This document shows positions 38,381-49,608 of a DNA stretch of 64,000 nucleotides, one piece after another. Source of the DNA: Primulina eburnea (Eukaryota; Streptophyta; Magnoliopsida; Lamiales; Gesneriaceae); the NCBI RefSeq assembly GCF_022965805.1, contig NC_133116.1, positions 7,522,601-7,586,600 on the forward strand, in the 5' to 3' direction. The position numbers and the translations under genes are program-made. The notes below the pieces were generated by a model. It saw nothing but the letters and a program-made list of their open reading frames with translations, searched no databases and was not told the DNA's origin. Position 1 is the stretch's first letter. Every line of letters begins with the position of its first letter.

Positions 38381-38561
38381 CACAAAAACTCTTTTGAGAC
38401 GGTCTTACGGGTCAATTTTGTGAAACAGATATTTTATTTAGGTCACCCACGTAAAATATTATTTTTTATGTCAAATATATTAATTTTTATTGTAAATATA
38501 GACAAGATTGATCCGTCTTACGAATAAAGATCCGTGAAATCGTCTTACGAAAGAGTTGCTC
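38381..38561 (+). mobile_element. Eroded copy of the 182-bp MULE-type MITE family
   Basis: Parallels 47018-47199 throughout: CAAAAACTCTTTTGAGACGG, CTTACGGGTCAATTTTGTGAAACAG, GGTCACCCACG, TTTTTATTGTAAATAT, GATCCGTCTTACGAA. The flanking 9-mers are only partly alike, so the insertion is old. Confidence 0.75.
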
Positions 38562-38630
38562 AAATTATACCTAATTTGAAAGCGAGAGTCGGTTCTTGGT
38601 TGGCATTGACTCTTCTTTTGGGGAAAGATA

Positions 38631-38631
38631 A

Positions 38632-38671
<40 letters not shown>
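38631..38671. repeat. (AAT)n microsatellite
   Basis: About 13 uninterrupted AAT/ATA units. Confidence 0.95.
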
Positions 38672-38672
<1 letters not shown>

Positions 38673-40977
38673 GCTTGTAGTGAGAGTTTGCTTATTCGAG
38701 AACTTTTGGAGGAAAAAAAAAAGCTTTGCAATTGTTTTATTAAAATTAAACTAAAATCCAGTATAAATATTTCCGCAAATTTTATAATATATTAAATTAA
38801 TATTTAATGCACACGTCATAATATAATTATATTAAAAATGGTGAAAAATATTGGCGAACATCGGATCAATATTCAATTCACCACAAGATGTATTTATTGT
38901 GTTCTTTAAGTAACTAATTTTTTTAGGGAAAATTCCAAAACTAGTAATATAAAATTCGTCTGTAGAAATTTTATTTTATGTTTTAATTTATGAAATTTAT
39001 TTTTTGATTTAATAAATTTCCAAATTTTCACCACATTTCTGTCGTCCAGCATGACATGTGATCAATAATGTTCAACATTATATCAGTATTTAACTGAAAA
39101 AAATTATTTTGTCCAAATTTTGAATAACTAGATATCAAAATCTTATTAGGTAGCAACAAATTTTTTTTTTTGAATAACGCTTAAAATATGGCATTTGAGT
39201 TGTTATACAGTTAATATATTCTTGTTGTACTATTATTATCGATTATGTTGAGATGCGATATTTCTTAGTAGAACAATCGAAACGTTGTGTTTGAGCTGCT
39301 ATGTAGTTTAAAATATCTGAGTTATATCATAATCACAAACTATAACTTTTGGTAAAGTTGAAAGCCCTTTGTTCTACTAGCTTTATTTTTTGATAAAACG
39401 ACACACTCGTGTCCTAAAAAAATGCTTGGCTGGAAATCGTATTTGACGCATCGATCATGTTAATAGTTTGAAATTAATTCATCGTTACTGATAAAGTGAG
39501 GTTTGGTCTACACCTTTAATCAATTACACTAAACACGTTGGGAGCTTCGAATTATGCCAAATCCATAATTGTACTATACAAATATTTATAGAATATGTAA
39601 ACAAATAAAATATATTAATATTTGATCATTTATTGCATGCAATTTATATAAGATTAATGTTGTGAACACCTTTTGGTCAAACCGACTGTCGAGATTCGTA
39701 ATAGCTAGCCACCTATTTTATTAATCGGTTGTTCACGTTAATAATTGGTAAGTATTTGTAATATTAACGATTATAATTTTTTTATATAACATTAAATAAT
39801 TAAAAAATCGTATATTGAATGTAACGTTTAGGACCCTTTTCTCTATTTTCTAGTATTAAAAAACACGTATATTTATTTTGGTGTGGTTTGAGGGACCAAA
39901 ATATCAGTGCAAAGTTAGTCGATAAATATTGTATTTACTCAAAATTTGTATAATTCTACTCAATTGTATTGATGCAATCTTTTTAATTTTAAAAACGAAC
40001 TTTATTTTCTTGAGTAGGTCTTATGTGAGACTGTGACACAGATCTATATCTGTGACGATCTTTGGGTAGTCAACTTTGTGACACCGCACATGGTTCAAAT
40101 TCTGAAATAACCGATCATCAAAAAAATGGTTTGATATTAAGATATTTTTGAATTTCTTTTCACACCTGAAAAATTGAGTTAATCGGCCGATTAGGACTTG
40201 AAAGCTCGTTGCAAGAATCTTGAAATTGAACTATAAAGAAAAGATATATGGTACATGGCAACATGATTCAGATTTGGATAATACAACATATCTGATCCTA
40301 CCAAAAGAAACAAGAACATAAGGTAAAATACTATTTTTTTATTTTATTTTTTTGCAAATAATGAATTGTTTCCATATGTAACAATCAAGAGAATAGCCAA
40401 TAATATCCGATATGCAATGATTGTGTTGAGTCGGTTTCAGATTCGGGTTGTGAGTTTCGCGTTGATGCAGATTTGAGTTTAGCAATTTTTAAATAATATT
40501 ATGCATCAACTCGACCCGACTAGCTCAAAGGATGTATATAATTTTGCTCCATATGCCTACGGACTCAATGCGTGGTTAACCATATTCATGAAAATTTTGG
40601 ATTCGAGGTTTCGAGACATTATGTTATAGCATTTTGTTCCATTGGCTTATGGACTCAAATAACTCAATGTGTGACTCACCATATTCGTGAAAATTTCGGA
40701 TTTGAGGTTTCGGGATATCATGTTATCAATTTTTCCGAAAAATTATCAATTTTTGAAGATAATAGAAAAAATAAATTAGAGTGATCCTATACAAAGTCAG
40801 AAATTTCCGCTATGGGTACGGATCCATAATTTCCCAAACATAAAATGACATCGCATGTTCTTTTGTATAACATATGATATCAACTCTACACAAAATACTA
40901 TGGTCCATATCACAATCTCGGGCCTCAAAATCTCAGCTCTTGTTACTTGACCATCTGTATTTCATTTAAAACAAAGC

Positions 40978-40980
<3 letters not shown>
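38672..40980. other. Intergenic DNA with dispersed repeat fragments
   Basis: No gene. 39180-39370 (TTTGAGTTGTTATACAGTT, CTATAACTTTTGGTAAAG) shares motifs with 59630-59900, so both come from one dispersed repeat. 40561-40630 and 40661-40727 are an imperfect tandem pair about 98 bases apart (ATATTCATGAAAATTTTGGA / ATATTCGTGAAAATTTCGGA). Confidence 0.45.

Positions 40981-40982
<2 letters not shown>

Positions 40983-41039
<57 letters not shown>
40983..41039. repeat. (TA)n microsatellite
   Basis: About 28 TA units. Confidence 0.95.
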
Positions 41040-41041
<2 letters not shown>

Positions 41042-41059
41042 AAGACAACACCTTAATCC

Positions 41060-41950
41060 AGTCAACACTTATTTAACGTCTATGTGTCAAAGACTACATA
41101 TACAAGTTTAAAGTCTTTGTGCAAAACTCACTCAACTTATCAATACGCTCTTTTTCTCTGTATATGTAAGTGATTGTGTGTGTGTGTGAACTGATATATG
41201 AATACAACACGAATGTGTTCTCATACACAAAGGAATTATGCTTCTAATCTAAGCAGATAACACTATGAAGTGTTTCCTCAAAACTAGGCTGGTTGCTTCT
41301 TATAAGCTAATATGTATTGAGCGTGCCCTTTCTTCACACACACTTCTATATCTCCTTGTCTTGTTGATGGTCTTGGTTTCTATTTATAAGGGCAATGTGT
41401 TCGTACATAAAGACTAATCAAATTTTTCCGTTGCAGTTGAATATGTTCCTCGATATTTGTGAGTTGTCTTTTTTGATAGTCATTCTGGAACGCCTTGAAT
41501 TTAATCTCTGCTGCAACGTTCATTATTGTCCTTTGACCGGAAAATTGCTTTCCTTAATGCGCACAGCTGGATTGCATTAGATAAGCTCGTCGCCTTGAAT
41601 TTAAGCTCCGCTGCAACGTTCATTATTGTCGATTCGTAACTGATATTCTGAACTGGTCTTGAACTGGTTTGGTGAAATCAGTTGGCTCGTCAGCTGAACT
41701 GAGTTCACGGCTCCATATGAACTGATCAGCTGGGCTCTTCAGCTAGCCGAGCTTCTGAAGGTCTTCCGCTGAACTACCTATCAGCTGAACAATCAGTTGA
41801 AATTTTCAGTTTGCGTCTCAATAGCTTCGGTTTTGGCTCGGTAACTAATCAGTTCGAAGCCTGATCAGTTTCAACTTTCTGCGCACTTAGTAAATTAATT
41901 AAAAGCAAAATAACAAGTTTTGTTAGAATAAAAATTAAGATCGCGAAAAT
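41060..41950. other. Possible LTR fragment
   Basis: Higher complexity than its surroundings, with a TATTTATAAGG box (41379-41389) and dense CAGTTGA/GATCAGCT motifs at 41650-41870, like some asterid copia LTRs. A 40-bp block (CGCCTTGAATTTAA..., 41491-41530) recurs at 41590-41629. No paired LTR, primer site or target duplication was found, so the assignment is tentative. Confidence 0.35.
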
Positions 41951-42157
41951 GAAATGTTCCAACACAGTCTAATAACCAATACAACGCAAATGAAGTAAAC
42001 TAAAAATCATTCGATTCAATCTATCGAAAAACTCCTCAATCGATCTTGGCAAAAAACAGTCGAGTAAGTTGATAAAAGCCCTTGATGATCCTTGATTTGA
42101 AAATCTAATGAATGTTCTTTGATGAGTGAGATTGTTGAGCAATATATATATTGTGAG

Positions 42158-42569
42158 CACTGTTTTCAAAACCGGACCGGACCGGCCGGTCGGACCGGTT
42201 CAACCGCTAACCGGCCTCCAGACCGGTCCAGAGATAAGGAAAAAACCGGAAAACCGGTTTAACCGAAAAAAACCGGTTAAAATCCGGTTAAACCGGAAAA
42301 AATCGGAAAAACCGGAAACCGGTTAAAACCCAGAAATACCGGAAAAACCGGAAAAGTGGTGTTTATTTGGATATTTGTTGTAATTTTCATCTTAAAAATT
42401 AAGTAAAAACTATAAAAACATAAATAATCAATATTTTACTATTTTATTTATTATATAAAATAAATAAAATATTAATTTTATTGATCCGGTTCGACCGTTC
42501 GGTGGAACCGGTTGAACCATTTTTTAAGGCTTGAGCGGTTCGATTAACGGTCCGGTTATAAAAACACTG
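42158..42569. mobile_element. hAT MITE with perfect 8-bp target duplication
   Basis: Flanked by ATTGTGAG at 42150-42157 and 42570-42577. Terminal inverted repeats: CACTGTTTTCAAAACCGGAC and the complement of CAGTGTTTTTATAACCGGAC. The interior is packed with ACCGG/CCGGTT motifs in both orientations. No ORF worth reporting. Lies upstream of no recognised gene. Confidence 0.93.
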
Positions 42570-42577
42570 ATTGTGAG

Positions 42578-43851
42578 GATTGAGAGTATTCAAAAAAATC
42601 TTTTTATAGTAAGCTTAAGTGCCCTACAGAAAAGATTTGCCTAACATTCCCACAACGAGTAGGATGGATAAGGTGCATAATTAGGTAAATACCCACTCAT
42701 TCTCCTTTAGATTTACATTTTAATTTGAATAGAATTCCATTAGACAAAATATGTATGTATACATACTATTACATCAAATAAAAAAACTATAATATTGATT
42801 CTGACATCAATTATATAATTGTAACGCTAAACATTTTCATCAAAAGTTATAATTATTGATGAAAATTTGTAATTTTAGTTCGGTAAGTTGATCTATTTTA
42901 TGTTTTACTCATTAATTATCAAAATTTGATTTTCATCTAGTAACTTATATTTTTTTGTTTCGGTTTTTTTTCCGAAACCACTAAATCCAGAGGATATTCT
43001 TATTTGACATCGATGTTATCATATGTTGCTTCTGTGACAAGAATAAAACTTTACACACATTAAATAAACATAAAAAAAATAAAGGGAAACAACAAACATT
43101 TTTCTTTCAATTTTGAAATATTGATAGTCGTTTTGGAATTACCCTTTTTTAAGTCCTCGTGATTGCCTCAAGTGTTTTTGGTCTCTCTCTCTTGCTCTCA
43201 GGTTTTGGTCTGTCTCGTTCTCTAGCACAAATTTTTTTACTCATACTATGAATTTTATTTAATGAATATATTCTTATAAAAATTGTTATTTTAGTATTGC
43301 ATGTTTATTTTTTTTTTGTTATTTTGGTCACCTATATTATTAAATTTCATTTTTATAAGTAAAATGTAATTCAATTGTTTTTACAATTTTAGTCATTGTA
43401 GTAGGGAATGATGATGTGACACTACACACATCAGTACCACATCATCATCACATCTATGTCATCAACCAAGTCGTAAAAAAGACTAAAATTTCCCAAAAAA
43501 ATATGACAGATTAAAATTGAAATTTGACAATATACAGAAGATGGCCAAATCGCGAAGAGATATTTATCCATGACAAAAAATAAAAAATTTTCCCTCACTC
43601 TAATAAAAAATTAGTTTTAAAACTCTAGACGCAAACTTTTTTCAATCCAAAAGCAGTATTCAATTACAAAGTGTGTGATTGTGATAATAGGTTGTTTAGG
43701 CTCCAATTTATGCATAAATTATCTCTAAGAAAAATTATTTAACAATCTTTTTATTTGACCCTTTCTACACACACCAATTGTGTGAAAAATTGGTATACGT
43801 CATGACAATGCACCTCTTCAATAAATTGGTATTTTGTCTCAAACTCTATTC
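42578..43851. other. Intergenic DNA with a relic of the cysteine-rich peptide signal exon
   Basis: 43163-43230 matches the signal-peptide exon of the gene at 46385 (TTGCCTCAAGTGTTCTTGGT versus TTGCCTCAAGTGTTTTTGGT) but lacks the ATG and any cysteine exon. About 43380-43500 is a common plant dispersed-repeat type (GTGACACTACACACATCAG). Otherwise AT-rich and empty. Confidence 0.5.
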
Positions 43852-44055
43852 ATGATGAATAGAGTTTACTTTTTCTTCCTTGGTCTCTGTTTAATCCTTA
43901 AATGCAGTTCTGAATTGAAAAATGGCTCATCGTTGGCCATGGCGAGGCATTACAAGAAGAAGACATTTAATTATGAATCAGATCACATGACTCCCAACTC
44001 ACGTCATTTTTTATTTTTTGTTAAATGTGCATCTCTTTTTAAAATGAAGAACTAA
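43852..44055 (+). CDS. Possible small secreted peptide, 67 aa, unassigned
   Basis: Open frame starting MMNRVYFFFLGLCLILKC, a plausible signal peptide (n-region with Arg, hydrophobic core of about 13 residues), followed by a basic stretch with HYKKKTFNY. I do not recognise a known peptide-hormone family: no CLE, RGF, PSK, CEP or defensin pattern. It could be chance; no intron or conserved motif supports it. Confidence 0.25.
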   Translation: MMNRVYFFFLGLCLILKCSSELKNGSSLAMARHYKKKTFNYESDHMTPNSRHFLFFVKCASLFKMKN

Positions 44056-44601
44056 GACATTGAGATACAAATATGACGTCCGCGTTATTGATTTATGATG
44101 ATACCAAATAAAAATCTATATTGGTTCGGTGTGATGAAACAAATACTCTTTGCTGATTTGTTGTGGACCGAGCTGAATTCCAATGGGGGATGTGACTGAT
44201 CGGATGTTGATATGGATCTGCATGGACAAACAAAAGTTAGAAGGCACCAGAGGTGTTTTCGATGTAATTCCTCCGATGCTTGAGCCAGTACTGGAACAAA
44301 ATTTAAGAGTGCGAGATAAAAGTCGTTCGAGTGATAACAATGACTGAATGTGTAAAACCATGAAAGATACATGTTATTTATATAGTCAATATGAGCTAGA
44401 TACCTTGCATGAGAAGAATTGAAATACTAGATTTATATTGATATGACTTTATCTGAAGCATATTATATATTTTAAATATATTGAGATATCCTTAAGAGTT
44501 TTTCCTTTACCTGAGATTTAACCGGTATCTTACATTAGCATGCTTGTGTATCTGCCGCCATAACGGTCTAATGAGCTCAGCTCGCACGCTCATGCTCTGA
44601 G

Positions 44602-45094
44602 TAGGGATGGCAATGCAGCGGGGCAGGGGCAGGGGCTGGTTTGCTATCTCCATCCCCGTCCCCGAATTTCATCCAAACCCTCATCCTCGCCCCGATCCCC
44701 ACTTTTATTCCCCGAAACCACGGGGATCAACTTCTCTTCCCCGCCCCCATCTTCCTTTCAAAAATATTAATGTGATAAGACGAGGGTGGATTTGAAGATT
44801 TTCTTAAACCAAAACTTATTATTATTAGTGATAATATTATTATTAATATTTTAAAAAATAATAATATTATTATATTATTAACTAATAATATTATTAATAC
44901 AAATAATATTATTATTTTATTATTGATATTACTTTCGGGGTGGGTTCGGGGATGTGGATAGTAATCCAATATCCACCCGAACTATTTCGGGGATTTTTAA
45001 AAACCCGAACCCGAACCCGAAAAATCTGGAATCCCCGTCTCATTTCAGGTTTTTCCCACGGGCCTCAAACTCATGAGTAAAGTTGTCATCCCTA
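44602..45094. mobile_element. hAT-type MITE with eroded 8-bp target duplication
   Basis: Ends TAGGGATGGCAA and TTGTCATCCCTA form terminal inverted repeats. Flanks GCTCTGAG (44594-44601) and GTTCTGAA (45095-45102) match at 6 of 8 positions. C/G-rich CCCCG blocks at both ends enclose an AT-only palindromic core (about 44810-44930). Non-coding. Confidence 0.8.
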
Positions 45095-45102
45095 GTTCTG
45101 AA

Positions 45103-45783
45103 TTCAGTTGCTCGAAAATTTCATCTTGTGTGTGCCCATTTTCTTGAGCATATTACAGTTCGGACCTCGTGTGAGATTTTGAGCCCGGGTTTTGACCTTG
45201 ATAATATCAATCACGAGCCCCTTATTTCCATAACTACTACTAATGGGCTCGGGTAAATTATGCTTCTGGTCAGATCCGGGTCGACTCGGATATATGGAGT
45301 ATCAAATTCTTTTGAACACTAGGAAATAAATGGCAAAGAAGGGAAAAAATTGGTGATGGAAGCAATGAACATTTTAAAGAATATATAAGACAAATAAAAA
45401 ATAAAAAATTGCTGAAAAATCATATTCCTGATTAAAAGAGGTTATGCGGACAGTGTAATATTCTACTAGGATTTAGAAAACTGATGTTGTAATCCAATTT
45501 GATATCTTGGCAAATGGCAATCTACTCAGATTACAGCGATTCTCTTTTAGATATTACAAAAATATTGCAAATTACGATATATATAGTACATTAATTACAT
45601 AAAGTGGTACTGATAATCTGCACTTCACTAAAAATCTGTTCTTTATAGAATTATTATAAAATTTTCCCATAATAATTTAGAAACGCTCTTGCCTTCACGA
45701 TTTCTGAGATTTAAATTATGTAGCAAATTAAGAAATCTCGTAAATTTCTGAAATATTTTAAAGCTATATCCAGAATTTATATA
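45103..45783. other. Intergenic DNA
   Basis: No gene, repeat or structural signal that I can support. Confidence 0.4.
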
Positions 45784-46132
45784 TCTATACTATATTATTA
45801 AGTTTGAGACATTTAAAGTAACTAACTTTTGGTGTCATGGTCTGTTTTAATAATTATACATATTAAAAAAACGTTACAGCTTTAATGCAAGTTACATGTA
45901 GTTCAGAGGATAGAGTCTTTGTTTCTTATGCATTAAGTTATAGGTTCAATTTTTAATATAGTAATTTTTTTGTTCCATTCTTTTTTTATTTGTTTTTTAA
46001 TTTATATGTCAAAATTACAATGTAGTCTCTCACTATTTTTTGTAATTATATTTTGATCCTCGTTTAAATATAAACCAAACGAATTATAAAAAAATATTAT
46101 ACAAGCACGCAACGCGTGCGTCGGTGCACTAG
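45784..46132 (+). mobile_element. Mini-Helitron (non-autonomous), family 1
   Basis: Starts TCTATACTATATTATTAAG and ends with hairpin GCACGC-AAC-GCGTGC (46105-46119), 9 nt, and CTAG (46129-46132). It sits exactly between A (45783) and T (46133). Matches 6072-6444 at both ends and internally (GGTCTGTTTT). 349 bp; no ORF. It lies about 250 bp upstream of the cysteine-rich peptide gene. Confidence 0.9.
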
Positions 46133-46384
46133 TATCCATTATATTTCCCACGGTCTACCTACCAATTAAATCTATCATTTTTTGTTTGCAAATCTTAAAT
46201 ATTAAACTCGTAATCTGCATTGATTTTGTAATATTATAAAGTTATTTTTAGAATCCATCATATTTCCACCTACCGAATATTTCAAAAGAAAACCCATCCT
46301 TCTCTATAAATACTAGTTCTCACCAAATTCATTCTCGATTAATTGTTGCATCAGAAATATGATATAATAATAATAATTAGTCAA

Positions 46385-46857
46385 ATGAAGAATTCTTCGT
46401 TGCCTCAAGTGTTCTTGGTCTCTCTGTTCCTTTTAGGGTTTGGTCAGTCTCTTGCATATGATAACCTTAATGTAATAATTATAAGCTCGTGTGATTTTTA
46501 TGCTAATTACATTACAGAATTAACTATGCAATAAATTTCACAGGTGGTATGTACTCGAATGCATGGGTGGATAGCACAAGAGATTCGAAATCGTCGTCGC
46601 GAAAATGTAAAACCGCGGAAGATTGTGCAGCTTGCGATTTTCCAGTATGTGTTGATGGGCAATGTGTATGCGAGTACAAGGTAGAATCACACAAAGTTAT
46701 CAATGGAGACGTGACATGCACAAGGACAGAGGATTGCAAGAGTAAATGTGCTCCCAATTCGTCGTATGAATGTGAGATTGGAATTTGTTTTTGTATCGTA
46801 CCAAACCAAACCACAGATTTGGTTCGGTTCCCGCTCACCACATTACTCATAGATTAA
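46385..46857 (+). CDS. Small secreted 12-cysteine peptide, defensin-like/NCR-like tandem domain
   Basis: Predicted secreted peptide, possibly antimicrobial or signalling (inference from architecture). Exon 1 starts at ATG 46385 and gives an N-terminus with a strong hydrophobic core (PQVFLVSLFLLGFGQSLA), a typical signal peptide. Exon 2 (from about 46544 to the TAA at 46855-46857) encodes two cysteine modules: C-x5-C-x2-C-x4-C-x4-C-x-C, then C-x5-C-x3-C-x7-C-x4-C-x-C, each with ED before the second Cys. Two splice options exist. A donor at 46472 gives a normal 72-bp intron but breaks the frame; a donor at 46491 keeps the frame but gives a 53-bp intron, short for plants. So it may be a gene with a tiny intron or a recent pseudogene. 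The cysteine exon is clean. Confidence 0.6.
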
Positions 46858-47017
46858 TTTATGTTTGGTTTCCTTATATTTGATATAGGTTCATCCCACA
46901 GAGGCTCGGATTTCATTTTCTTGGTATTTTTGTCCATCTTTATTAATGGATTCTTGACACGTTTGTATAACCGGCACATGCATTAGATATATGACTTAAT
47001 CAGAAACTTTAAAACAT

Positions 47018-47199
47018 GGCAAAAACTTGTGTGAGACGGTCTCACGGGTCGTATTTGTGAGACGGATCTTTTATTTGGATCACCCATGAAAAAGTATTAC
47101 TTTTTATGCTAAGAATATTACTTTTTATTGTGAATATGGGTAGGATTGACCCGTCTCACGAATTATGACCCGTGAGACGGTCTCACATGAGACTCACTC
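47018..47199 (+). mobile_element. 182-bp MULE-type MITE, perfect 9-bp target duplication
   Basis: Flanked by TTAAAACAT at 47009-47017 and 47200-47208. Begins GGCAAAAACTTGTGTGAGAC and ends GTGAGACGGTCTCACATGAG plus ACTCACTC. Same length and sequence class as 21401-21582. It lies 160 bp downstream of the cysteine-rich peptide gene. Confidence 0.93.
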
Positions 47200-47208
47200 T
47201 TAAAACAT

Positions 47209-47244
47209 TCCAATAAAATTGATTTGCAACAAGCCTACGTGTGC

Positions 47245-47287
<43 letters not shown>

Positions 47288-48265
47288 AACATACATATAA
47301 ATAAATATATGACTTCTAATTGTGAATTTTCCAATATACCCTTATCCATTTAATGTAACAAATTAAATCAATAATTTTTTTGATGAGTTCTTAAGTCTTT
47401 TTATAATTTATTGTCTATCTTAAATGCCTTTGGATATTAATGCATATTGAATTTATCAATTTACCCATAATTTTTCTTTGTTGCTAACTAAAATTTGTTA
47501 ATAAAATTAGTGTATTTCTTCATGGTTGCTAATGATTATTTAATATTTATATCTTATCTTTTCTTTTATTGTATAAATTGATTTAAGTAATAATTAAATA
47601 AATATTTACTCAATAATTTAGTCATTACATTTATGATTCATTATGTATTATGATGATATTTTAGATAATAATGTTTTTAAAATTAAAGTTTCTATTATTA
47701 TATATTTTGTTATCAATTTTCAATTGCGTTCTAAACATAATAAAAAATATGATTATATTAGCATTATTCTATTATGAAATCATCATATATAGTATATTAA
47801 TTTGTTATCTTGTTTGTTCTTTTCAACCAATTAATTAATTTCTAATTGTATATGACGAAATTACATACATAAAAAACAATTTTTTCTTTTTTCTACATAT
47901 TAATTAATTTATCATTATATATGATGAATTTATATATATAAAAACAATTTTTCACATTTTAAAATAGCAAAATTGTTATTTAATATTACTCACTTGTTAA
48001 ATTAACTAAGTTATGTTAACCAATTCATTATGCATTATTACTATGATTGCAACTTAATGAAGCATATATAGGTGATGACATAGAGTGGACACCCTAACAA
48101 TTAATATTTGTGTTTAAATTATTATTAATAATTAAAAATACTTTGTGTTCGATGAAATTATTTGATTAGTGAGAATAAATTTGATTTAGAAAAATGATTT
48201 CTAGAATGTAAAATAACAACTATATCATATTTGTTAGGTGCAATAATTTTTTATGTAAGGTATAA
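47209..48265. other. AT-rich intergenic DNA
   Basis: Contains a (TA)n tract of about 19 units at 47247-47285. Otherwise very AT-rich with no gene signal. It ends at the target duplication of the large copia element. Confidence 0.5.
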
Positions 48266-48270
48266 CAATC

Positions 48271-49413
48271 TGTAGGGATCGGGAAAGAGTTAAGAGGGGG
48301 GGAGGGGGGGTGAATGAACTCTTTCAAATTTTCTTATTTAAAAATATATTTTCAACCGTTTTCAGGCGGTTCGAAAAATTCTTTCTCAAACGGTCGAAAG
48401 AGGTGAACTACTGAAGTGTGCGGAAAACAGTTCAAATTTTTCGACAGATATTTCTAGAGGTATGATGAACTAAACAACAAGAATATGAATAACACATGAC
48501 AGTTTGCATGAAGTAAGAGACACAGAGTTTTTATGGATGTTCGGAGATTGAATACTCCTACGTCACCCCTTCTTCCTTTGTTAGGAAGGATTCCACTAAA
48601 AGACTTTGACTTTACAAATTGTTTGTAACAGCCCAATCCAACCAGGACTTATTCCACTGCCTGTTTTGGAACTCCTAGTGATCACTTTACACTTCTGGAA
48701 TTTAAGAACCATTGGTTCACCAGACTTCCAAACTTTAATCAAATAACCACAGGTTATTGATAGAACAGTAGATTGTTTTAGTAGCACGAAAACATCCTTG
48801 AATGATCAAATTTGTGTCTGTGGAGCTGCGTGCAAATGAGCGATGATAGAAATGAAGACTGTGAAAGCGCTCTAAGATCTCTGTGAAGCAAGCTGAGAAA
48901 CTTTTGCAATAGATGTATGAGTTGTGTGGCTTGCTTGTTTTAACTTGCATTCTTCCCAGATGATATAGCCGAATGACTTAACGGTCAAAAAGTACAGTTA
49001 ACGTAAACCTGAGCTTCTTAATCAGATAAGTCACTTTCTCATTTATGAGCAATAAATGTTCGCATTTAATCTTCCTTTTGCTTATCATAAATTTGAAGCT
49101 CTTTACTTGAGGTTTACTCCTTTAGGCGACTGTGCATATAGCATCAGGTCATGAAAACTGTATCTGGACGTCTTTTCTGGGAAGGAGAGATAAATTCACA
49201 TCTTCCTTGGAATTGATGTGAGATCGTTGACTTCGAGAATTTGAATGCATTCAACCGGTCAGAGAATGTCGTTTAGCCATAAGTGAGTCTCTTAAATGAA
49301 CCGGTTCACTCTCGCTATAACTTAGAGAATAAGCGGTTAAATATCAGCGGTTGAGAATTTCCAGCCGCGGTTGATTACAACTTTGTCATACACCAAAATT
49401 TCATTTCTTAACA
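48271..49413 (-). repeat. 3' LTR of the SIRE-like element
   Basis: Plus-strand limits TGTAGGGATCGGG and TTTCTTAACA. It differs from the other LTR by a G-rich expansion near 48295-48310 and scattered substitutions. Confidence 0.95.
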
Positions 49414-49428
49414 ATTTCCCCCTTTTTG
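49414..49428 (-). other. Polypurine tract of the SIRE-like element
   Basis: The minus strand reads AAAAAGGGGGAAAT directly before the 3' LTR start TGTTAAG. Confidence 0.85.
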
Positions 49429-49608
49429 GTGATGATAAAACTGTGCTGAAATTCTGTTAATCAGAACAAAAATAAGATTACTTTTTCTTAAGTTCTGATC
49501 CTTTGGCTTCCTTTTTCTTTAGAGCGGCCAATTCCTTTTGAATATGCTTTTCTTGCTCTCTTTCCCCCTTTTTGACATCACCATGAACCAGGAAGTCCAT
49601 AATTTCTA

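Noticed and set aside
44085..44372. 95-codon minus-strand cysteine-containing frame
   Set aside because: Two overlapping frames of similar length compete, neither has a family motif, and the cysteines are irregularly spaced.
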